Shown here in pieces: positions 1 to 5,249 of a stretch of DNA of 5,249 nucleotides. Below the pieces are notes generated by a model, which worked only from the letters and a program-made list of their open reading frames with translations, did no database searches and was not told where the DNA came from. The stretch's first letter is position 1; every line of letters starts with the position of its first letter. The DNA lies in the NCBI GenBank assembly GCA_019751575.1, contig JAIENF010000103.1, positions 1-5,249 of the forward strand. The letters are read 5' to 3'. A program made the translations under genes and the position numbers. This DNA is from Burkholderiales bacterium (lineage in GTDB: Bacteria > Pseudomonadota > Gammaproteobacteria > Burkholderiales > CAIKXV01).

Positions 1-74
1 GAGATCGATGCCGTCGATGCCGATGTGCGCGCCGGGATCGGCACCGGCGACCGGCACCGGGACGCGGGACCGGA

Positions 75-815
75 CTAGTTGAGGGAACCGGTGGCCCCGC
101 AGCACCGTGCGAACGGCCGACCGCTGCAGCACGGACAGGGATCAGCCGGCTTGAGCTTCGGCGGCTTGCGCACCGGCGCACGCTCTTCCGGCCCGCTGCC
201 GCGCGGGTGCCAGAACTGGTGCAGCTCGAGCGTGCTGTCGGGCAGTTCCTCGATCAGCGATTCGACCTGTTGCGCAGACAGCGGCTGCTCGACGATCTCC
301 CGGTCATCGGCATGGGCGAGCGTGACGATCGGGGTCAGCGATTCCGACGCGGCATCGTCGTCGAACGCATCCTGCCAGTCGTCTGCGTGCAGGCCGACCG
401 CGCGCATGAATCCGATCGCCCAGGTGCTGCCGGGCACCAGCTCGGCCATGCGGTCGGCTGCGGATACGGGCGGCCCCGACTTGTACTCGAACAGGATCGG
501 CATCGTCGGCATGCCCGAATGCAGGGTCCAGGCGATCGTCGCCCAGTGCCGGTCGAGCAGTTCGAGGATGCGCCGGCATTGCGCCGCCGAGGCAAAGCGC
601 ACCGGCCGCCGGCCGTCCTCGGTGTCGCCCCAGATCAGCGAAAGCCATTCGCTCGCGCCGACCGCGACCGGACTGCACACCAGCCCGGCGATGAACCCGT
701 CGAGTTCCTCGAGGTCCATCGAGTCCTCGGGGGTTGCGCTCGACAGCAGGAAACGGTCGAGTTCGTCGAGTTCGCTCTCGGTGAGCGGATCGACGCGTGG
801 CTTGCGGGCTGCCAT
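75..815 (-). CDS. UPF0149 (YecA/YgfB-like) family protein with C-terminal SEC-C zinc-binding motif
   Basis: The product is 246 residues. Residues about 12-170 resemble the UPF0149 (YecA/YgfB) fold. They include the acidic N-terminal helix LTESELDELDRFL, the segment MDLEELDGFIAGLVCSP at 33-49, EWLSLIWGD at 56-64, and the WAIGFMRAVGLHADDW segment at 132-147. The C-terminus carries a SEC-C motif (CPCCSGRPFARCCG, 227-240) with metal ligands C227, C229, C238 and C239. The usual glycine after the second cysteine is a cysteine here (C230). A basic, proline-rich linker (about 211-225) joins the two parts. SEC-C motifs occur at the SecA C-terminus and in many stand-alone proteins, where they bind zinc and protein or ribosome partners; the role of this family is not settled. 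The ATG at 815 fits the family N-terminus but has no clear Shine-Dalgarno. It starts 27 bp after the upstream usp stop codon, so translation may depend on the upstream gene. It is the last gene of the inferred minus-strand unit. Confidence 0.9.
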   Translation of the reverse strand: MAARKPRVDPLTESELDELDRFLLSSATPEDSMDLEELDGFIAGLVCSPVAVGASEWLSLIWGDTEDGRRPVRFASAAQCRRILELLDRHWATIAWTLHSGMPTMPILFEYKSGPPVSAADRMAELVPGSTWAIGFMRAVGLHADDWQDAFDDDAASESLTPIVTLAHADDREIVEQPLSAQQVESLIEELPDSTLELHQFWHPRGSGPEERAPVRKPPKLKPADPCPCCSGRPFARCCGATGSLN

Positions 816-842
816 CGGCGGGGACTGGGCGGGATACGGGCG

Positions 843-1271
843 TTACTTGATCAGCGTGACCGGGACGGTGGCGGCCTGGATCACCTGCGTGGCGACGGAA
901 CCCAACACCAGGCCGGTGACGCCACCCAGCCCGCGGGTGCCCATCACGATGCCATCGCATCCGTTCTGCGCCGCGAAATCGGCGATCGACTGCCCGATCG
1001 GACCCAGCAGGATATGCGGTACATGGGCGATCTTCGCCGCATCGAGCGCCTTGCGTGCCGAAGAGAGGCACTTGTCGCCCTCCTCGCGCTGGAAGGTTTC
1101 GATCGCTTCGTTGCCGACGAAACTGCGGATCCCGCCTGCCGTGATCGCCGGCTGCACGGTGACGACATGCAGTTGCGCGGGCCGGGCCATCGCCGAGATC
1201 AGATCGATCGCCCAGCGTACCGCGCGGTCCGAACACGGGGAACCATCGACAGCCAAAAGCACCTTCTCCAT
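843..1271 (-). CDS. Universal stress protein, UspA family, ATP-binding type (second of a tandem pair)
   Basis: The product is 142 residues, a single cytoplasmic Usp domain of normal length. It opens with the family strand and aspartate (KVLLAVDGS, D9). It ends with the nucleotide-binding signature G-x2-G-x9-G-S at G111, G114, G124 and S125, followed by a final strand VPVTLI. This glycine pattern marks the ATP-binding (MJ0577-like) Usp subgroup rather than the non-binding UspA type. Such proteins help survival under starvation, oxygen limitation or other stress, usually as dimers. The start at 1271 is chosen because AGGAG lies 6 nt upstream and the family N-terminus begins exactly there; an in-frame ATG at 1349 would add 26 residues unlike a Usp domain. 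It follows the other usp gene by 134 bp and precedes the UPF0149 gene by 27 bp. Similarity to the neighbouring Usp is clearest at both ends, which suggests an old duplication. The exact physiological role is unknown. Confidence 0.95.
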   Translation of the reverse strand: MEKVLLAVDGSPCSDRAVRWAIDLISAMARPAQLHVVTVQPAITAGGIRSFVGNEAIETFQREEGDKCLSSARKALDAAKIAHVPHILLGPIGQSIADFAAQNGCDGIVMGTRGLGGVTGLVLGSVATQVIQAATVPVTLIK

Positions 1272-1277
1272 CTGAGT

Positions 1278-1282
1278 CTCCT
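1278..1282 (-). promoter_or_regulatory. Shine-Dalgarno AGGAG of the second usp gene
   Basis: On the minus strand AGGAG stands 6 nt before the ATG at 1271. It decides the start of this Usp protein against the upstream in-frame ATG at 1349. Confidence 0.8.
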
Positions 1283-1367
1283 GTGGCTGTGCAGGACCGG
1301 CCAGGGACAGGCCCGGCACCGCACAGAAGCAAGCCCGCGCCGCCAGCACCTCGCCGGCACCTGCGCA

Positions 1368-1383
1368 GCAGCAGGCCTGCTGC
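1368..1383. repeat. Perfect 16-bp palindrome between the two usp genes
   Basis: GCAGCAGGCCTGCTGC is a perfect inverted repeat in the 134-bp gap between the two usp genes. As RNA it could fold as a 6-bp stem with a GGCC loop. A flanking pair, CCGGC at 1354-1358 and GCCGG at 1386-1390, could extend the structure after an asymmetric bulge. No U-tract follows on either strand, so it is not a standard intrinsic terminator. It could be an mRNA-processing or stabilising hairpin, a protein-binding dyad, or chance in GC-rich DNA. Confidence 0.45.
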
Positions 1384-1405
1384 CCGCCGGACTCCCTGCC
1401 GCAGG

Positions 1406-1807
1406 TCAGCGAACCAGGAGGACCGGCGCGTTTGAGGATTCGATCACATGCTTGGCGACAGAACCCACGAGGACGGTATTCACCCAGCCGAGGCCCTTCG
1501 TGCCCAGCACGATCAGTTCGAAGCCACCGGCATCGGCGAATTCGCAGATTCTAACGCCCGCAGGCCCCATTGCGATATGGGTCTCATAAGGAATCCCTGC
1601 GGCATCGAGCCGTGCGCGGGCCGATTTCATCGCCTCCTGGCCGTAGGACTGCAGGTGCATGGCCTGCGCCTCGATGCTCATGAAGGGCTGCACCGTCATC
1701 AGCGTCGCCTCGAACGGCACGCCGGCGCGCTTGAACGCGATCAACCGGTCGGTCGCACGATCGGACACCACGGAACCATCGACTGCCAGCAATACCTTGA
1801 TAGACAT
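1406..1807 (-). CDS. Universal stress protein, UspA family, ATP-binding type (first of a tandem pair)
   Basis: The product is 133 residues, a single Usp domain slightly shorter than the next gene's product. The N-terminal strand is KVLLAVDGS with D10. The C-terminal nucleotide-binding signature G-x2-G-x9-G-S falls at G102, G105, G115 and S116, followed by NAPVLLVR, so ATP binding is expected from family knowledge. The start at 1807 has a very strong Shine-Dalgarno (AGGAGG, 4 nt upstream) and matches the family N-terminus. An in-frame ATG at 1873 would add 22 residues with no Usp character. Upstream, at 1909-1922, is an FNR/ANR-like box with a matching -10 element, so oxygen-limited induction is likely. 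Several Pseudomonas usp genes are known to be under Anr. The gene lies 146 bp after the mmsA stop and probably heads a unit with the second usp and the UPF0149 gene. Confidence 0.95.
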   Translation of the reverse strand: MSIKVLLAVDGSVVSDRATDRLIAFKRAGVPFEATLMTVQPFMSIEAQAMHLQSYGQEAMKSARARLDAAGIPYETHIAMGPAGVRICEFADAGGFELIVLGTKGLGWVNTVLVGSVAKHVIESSNAPVLLVR

Positions 1808-1811
1808 AGAA

Positions 1812-1817
1812 CCTCCT
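1812..1817 (-). promoter_or_regulatory. Strong Shine-Dalgarno AGGAGG of the first usp gene
   Basis: AGGAGG on the minus strand is the best ribosome-binding site in the window. It fixes the start at 1807 rather than the in-frame ATG at 1873. The 4-nt spacing to the ATG is slightly short. Confidence 0.85.
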
Positions 1818-1879
1818 TCTTGCGGTACTTCCACGGCGCACCCTTGCGCTGCTTCCATCACCGCGGTTTCCATGAATCT

Positions 1880-1885
1880 ACTGTA
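1880..1885 (-). promoter_or_regulatory. Candidate -10 element of the usp promoter
   Basis: TACAGT on the minus strand matches four of six TATAAT positions. Its first base lies about 30 nt from the centre of the FNR-like box, as expected for a class II activated promoter. The hexamer 17 bp upstream (TTTTCC) is a poor -35, which also fits dependence on an activator. The predicted start of transcription is near 1873, giving a leader of about 66 nt before the ATG at 1807. Confidence 0.45.
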
Positions 1886-1908
1886 CCGCCAACGAAACTT
1901 ACGGAAAA

Positions 1909-1922
1909 TTGACGTCGATCAA
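1909..1922 (-). promoter_or_regulatory. FNR/ANR-type binding site upstream of the tandem usp genes
   Basis: The minus strand reads TTGATCGACGTCAA, which matches the FNR/ANR consensus TTGAT-N4-ATCAA at nine of ten defined positions. Its centre lies about 42.5 bp upstream of the start of transcription predicted from the -10 at 1880-1885, essentially the class II FNR position (-41.5). It lies between mmsA and usp, pointing toward usp. A second dyad, GACGT (1911-1915) with ACGTC (1922-1926), overlaps it and could instead be the site of another regulator. Placement and match make an oxygen-responsive CRP/FNR-family regulator the best reading. Confidence 0.6.
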
Positions 1923-1926
1923 CGTC

Positions 1927-1942
1927 GGCGCAGATAGGCGCC
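1927..1942. repeat. Small inverted repeat downstream of mmsA
   Basis: GGCGC (1927-1931) and GCGCC (1938-1942) can pair around a 6-nt loop just after the mmsA stop codon. There is no following U-run, so this is at best a weak or factor-dependent terminator element. It directly abuts the FNR-like box. Confidence 0.25.
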
Positions 1943-1953
1943 CCCTCCGCCGG

Positions 1954-3462
<1,509 letters not shown>

Positions 3463-3490
3463 CGGCGGGCTCGCTCGGGACATGGAGGAG

Positions 3491-3505
3491 GCCCGCGCCG
3501 CGGGC
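3491..3505. repeat. GC-rich inverted repeat in the mmsA leader
   Basis: GCCCGC-GCC-GCGGGC is a 6-bp perfect dyad with a 3-nt spacer. It lies between the candidate -10 at 3523-3528 and the mmsA start, so it could be an operator or a leader hairpin. In DNA this GC-rich a short dyad can also arise by chance. Confidence 0.25.
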
Positions 3506-3522
3506 ACGGGCCGAGGGCATCG

Positions 3523-3530
3523 AGTATAAC
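3523..3530. promoter_or_regulatory. Candidate -10 element in the divergent mmsA / glycine-rich gene region
   Basis: The only AT-rich patch in the 274-bp divergent region reads AGTATAAC. On the minus strand it gives TATACT (3528-3523), five of six to the -10 consensus, about 60 bp before the mmsA start. On the plus strand it gives TATAAC (3525-3530), also five of six, about 200 bp before the glycine-rich gene. No good -35 is seen in either direction. The rest of the region (3463-3736) is GC-rich and shows no recognised RNA or complete long gene. Confidence 0.35.
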
Positions 3531-3736
3531 CGCCACCATCGGCCGCACCGGCGCACCCGTCCGCGTCGCCTGCCCCGGGGCGTGCGACGCGCGAATCGGC
3601 TGCCGCCGCAGGCCGGGCTGCCGTGCCGCCCCCTTCTCGAGAGACCGAACGCCATGACCGATGCACCGCCGAACCCCTGCTCCCGCCCCGGGGCCCGCGC
3701 CAGCGATGAATCCGCGCGCCGATCCGGGGCATGGCG

Positions 3737-4456
3737 ATGAGCACCGGCCTGCTGGTGGTCACGGTCGGCCTGGCCATGGCGCTGCTGGTCGTATACGGCC
3801 TGTGGCGGCGGCAGGTGCGCGCCGCGTTCATCCGCGAGACGCTGCTGCCTCCCGGATTGCTGGACACCCTGTCAGGCCCGTTTCCGAGCCTTTCCCTGAA
3901 GGACCGGCAACTGGTGGCGCGCGGCCTGCGCAAGTTCTTCCTGGCACAACTGAAGGCAGGTCGGCACCCGGTTGCCATGCCGTCGCGCGTGGTGGGGGCG
4001 CTGTGGACGGCGTTCGCGGAACGCGGTGCGCAGTACGAGGCCTACTGCCGCGACGCACTGGGACGTTCCCTGCCGGTCACCGTCCCCGTATCGCTTTCGG
4101 CGCAGGCAGAGGCCAATGCCGCGCTGCGACGCTGCTGGTGGCATTGCTGCCGGGAAGAGAACCTCGACCCGTACGAGCCAACGCGGGTGCCGCTGCTGTT
4201 CGCACTCGATTCGAAGCTCAGGATTGCGCATGGCCACTACTACTTCGCGACCGACGCCTCGCGGCTGCAGCGGCTGCGCCGGGACCACGGTGGCGACTAC
4301 GGCGGCGGCGATGGCGACGGTGCCGACGGCTGGAGCCTCGAACGAGAGCGCACCTGGACAGCCGAGGACTTCCAGGACACCCGGTGGGACGGCGGCACCG
4401 ACGGCTTCGGTGACGGCGACGGCGGCGGGGGCGACGGCGGCGGCGGCGGCGACTGA
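3737..4456 (+). CDS. Membrane-anchored protein of unknown function with Gly/Asp-rich C-terminus
   Basis: The product is 239 residues. Residues 2-23 form one hydrophobic membrane segment followed by RRQVR, so the rest is predicted to be cytoplasmic by the positive-inside rule. Residues about 35-160 form a globular region with KDRQLVARGLRKFFL, MPSRVVGALW (81-90), Y100, C104, G109, the Cys/Trp cluster CWWHCC (133-138) and PTRVPLLFALD (148-158). The tail (185-198 and 219-239) is almost all Gly and Asp, split by a charged WSLERERTW-containing stretch. The layout recalls uncharacterised proteobacterial glycine-rich proteins whose core, as I remember it, has a W-H...Y..FC...G.FLHHTP pattern. Here the Trp is kept but His is Thr91, and the HHTP-like end reads LPVTVP. 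The start at 3737 has a GGGG run 7 nt upstream; an ATG at 3731 would add two residues. It is divergent from mmsA and convergent with the barrel gene (35-bp gap). Function is unknown. Confidence 0.8.
   Translation: MSTGLLVVTVGLAMALLVVYGLWRRQVRAAFIRETLLPPGLLDTLSGPFPSLSLKDRQLVARGLRKFFLAQLKAGRHPVAMPSRVVGALWTAFAERGAQYEAYCRDALGRSLPVTVPVSLSAQAEANAALRRCWWHCCREENLDPYEPTRVPLLFALDSKLRIAHGHYYFATDASRLQRLRRDHGGDYGGGDGDGADGWSLERERTWTAEDFQDTRWDGGTDGFGDGDGGGGDGGGGGD
4390..4453 (+). repeat. GGC/GAC-rich low-complexity repeat encoding the Gly/Asp tail
   Basis: The end of the glycine-rich gene is built of imperfect GGC and GAC triplet runs, with a shorter related run at about 4289-4322. Such triplet tracts can change length by slippage in multiples of three, which would change tail length without breaking the frame. 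Confidence 0.7.
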
Positions 4457-4491
4457 TTCAGCGCCGGCCCACGCCGCCCCAACTCACCCCA

Positions 4492-5249
4492 TCACCAGAC
4501 AGACACGACGTTCAGGAACACGCCGCGGCTGCGGAAGGACAGATCGGTGAGGTTGTCGCTGTAGTCGGTGAAGTTGTAACCCAGGCCGACCCGCAGGTTT
4601 CGGTCGATATGGCGGTACACCGCGAACAGCAGCCCCGCGCGTGCATCCTGGGCGGTCGAGACCTTGAGCAGCCGGGCCTCGGCCAGCGCGCTCCACTCGT
4701 GCGTCACCCGGTAGTCCGCCCGCACGCCGAAGAACTGCGTCGTACTCGAGAACCATTCGCCCTGGGTACGGGACGCGCGCAGTTCGCCGACGCGAATCGC
4801 GTACTTGCCGCCCACGGACAAGCGCGGCGTCACCTTGTAGATCGCATCCGCGGACAGCACGTGGCTCTTCTGCGCGAAGTCGAAGGCATTGCCCTGGCCA
4901 GACAGCGCCCCCGAACTCGTCAGTCCGACCTGGCCCGGCGCCGGCACGTTGTTGAAGAACGTGTACTTGAACAGGCCGTTCCAGCGATTGTCCTGCACCG
5001 GCCGCCATGCGGCACCGACGACCACCTCGGTGAAGTCGGCGTTGAAGAAGCTGCCCTGGTTGTTGCTGCTGGTGGAGAAGTTGAACCGGCCGATCGCGCG
5101 CCAGTCCGGGTCCACCTGGTAGGAGGCGGTGTTGCGCACCAGCCAGATCTGGCGCTTCACCAGCGGCGAGTTCTCGGTCCGGTACTCGATCGCGCCGGCA
5201 TACCTTGCCCGACCCTCGACGAAGCCGATCGAACCGGCCACCGCGCGAC
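4492..5249 (-). CDS. C-terminal outer-membrane beta-barrel domain of a larger surface protein (5' end outside window)
   Basis: The reading frame is open to the window edge; only 251 C-terminal residues are visible and the start lies beyond 5249. A GTG at 5241 is in frame but sits mid-domain and is not taken as the start. The fragment shows repeated amphipathic strands of 8-12 residues with aromatic girdles and charged turns, such as QIWLVRNTASYQV, WRAIGRFNFSTSS, TEVVVGAAWRPV, WNGLFKYTFF, HVLSADAIYKV, SVGGKYAIRVG, TQFFGVRADYRV, EWSALAEARLLKV, GLLFAVYRHID and LRVGLGYNFTDYSDN. It ends in FLNVVSVW; a C-terminal aromatic residue is the usual BAM recognition signal. About 12 strands are visible. 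The GYNFTDYSDNLTDL near-terminal segment recalls the barrel at the end of large betaproteobacterial surface proteins, often annotated as DUF11-repeat or OmpA-like, but the missing N-terminus prevents a firm family call. It is convergent with the glycine-rich gene; no terminator hairpin is visible in the 35-bp gap (4457-4491). Confidence 0.8.
   Translation of the reverse strand, partial: RAVAGSIGFVEGRARYAGAIEYRTENSPLVKRQIWLVRNTASYQVDPDWRAIGRFNFSTSSNNQGSFFNADFTEVVVGAAWRPVQDNRWNGLFKYTFFNNVPAPGQVGLTSSGALSGQGNAFDFAQKSHVLSADAIYKVTPRLSVGGKYAIRVGELRASRTQGEWFSSTTQFFGVRADYRVTHEWSALAEARLLKVSTAQDARAGLLFAVYRHIDRNLRVGLGYNFTDYSDNLTDLSFRSRGVFLNVVSVW

Noticed and set aside
40..60. GGCACCGG / CCGGCACCGG short repeats as a terminator after the UPF0149 gene
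   Set aside because: The copies are mainly direct repeats; only a 4-bp stem can form and no U-tract follows.
79..1275. 398-codon open frame on the plus strand
   Set aside because: It is antisense to the UPF0149 and second usp genes, is rich in Ser/Arg/Ala with no domain pattern, and spans their intergenic gap. It is a shadow caused by high GC content.
1272..1349. Longer start of the second usp gene that looks like a signal peptide
   Set aside because: The 26 extra residues look mildly hydrophobic, but Usp proteins are cytoplasmic and a clear AGGAG precedes the ATG at 1271.
1432..1448. TTGAG...GATCA sequence resembling a second FNR box
   Set aside because: It lies inside the end of the first usp coding region, the half-sites are wrongly spaced and mismatched, and there is no promoter beside it.
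207..1589. 460-codon open frame on the plus strand
   Set aside because: It runs antisense through three well-supported genes and has an Arg/Asp/Gly-rich composition typical of reverse-strand readings in GC-rich DNA.
3463..3978. 172-codon N-terminal extension of the mmsA frame
   Set aside because: The extension runs antisense into the glycine-rich gene, is Arg/Ser-rich and has no aldehyde dehydrogenase character. The family N-terminus starts at 3462 or at most at 3483.
3872..4288. 138-codon minus-strand frame antisense to the glycine-rich gene
   Set aside because: It lacks a recognisable domain or ribosome-binding site, and the plus-strand frame has a membrane segment, conserved-looking motifs and the full Gly/Asp tail.
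4457..4491. Bidirectional terminator between the convergent genes
   Set aside because: The 35-bp gap shows no inverted repeat of useful length and no T-runs on either strand.

Overview
This 5.2 kb window is GC-rich, with strong G/C preference at third codon positions. It looks like the chromosome of a proteobacterium, most likely a betaproteobacterium (Burkholderiales/Rhodocyclales type). I infer this from the protein styles: a YecA-type UPF0149 protein with a SEC-C tail, an MmsA aldehyde dehydrogenase, tandem UspA proteins under an FNR/ANR-like box, and a C-terminal outer-membrane barrel ending in tryptophan. I saw no RNA gene, insertion sequence, CRISPR array, phage gene or plasmid function.

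Layout: four genes lie on the minus strand in the order mmsA (start 3462), a first universal stress protein (start 1807), a second universal stress protein (start 1271) and a UPF0149/YecA-like SEC-C protein (start 815, stop 75). The gaps are 146, 134 and 27 bp. The 146-bp gap upstream of the first usp gene holds the best regulatory signal in the window: a near-consensus FNR/ANR box placed as in a class II activated promoter relative to a plausible -10. The two usp genes and the UPF0149 gene therefore probably form a unit induced by oxygen limitation, with mmsA expressed separately or reading through.

A 274-bp divergent region (3463-3736) separates mmsA from a plus-strand gene (start 3737) for a membrane-anchored protein of unknown function with a Gly/Asp-rich tail. 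That gene converges, with a 35-bp gap, on the 3' end of a minus-strand gene that leaves the window at 5249. The visible part encodes a C-terminal outer-membrane beta-barrel.

Functionally, MmsA makes propionyl-CoA from methylmalonate semialdehyde (valine or related catabolism), and the Usp proteins are ATP-binding-type stress proteins. The UPF0149 protein, the glycine-rich protein and the barrel protein have no assigned function. I found no convincing undescribed multi-gene system. The most useful leads are the FNR-like usp promoter, the glycine-rich protein that appears to have lost motif residues of its family, and the cut-off barrel protein.
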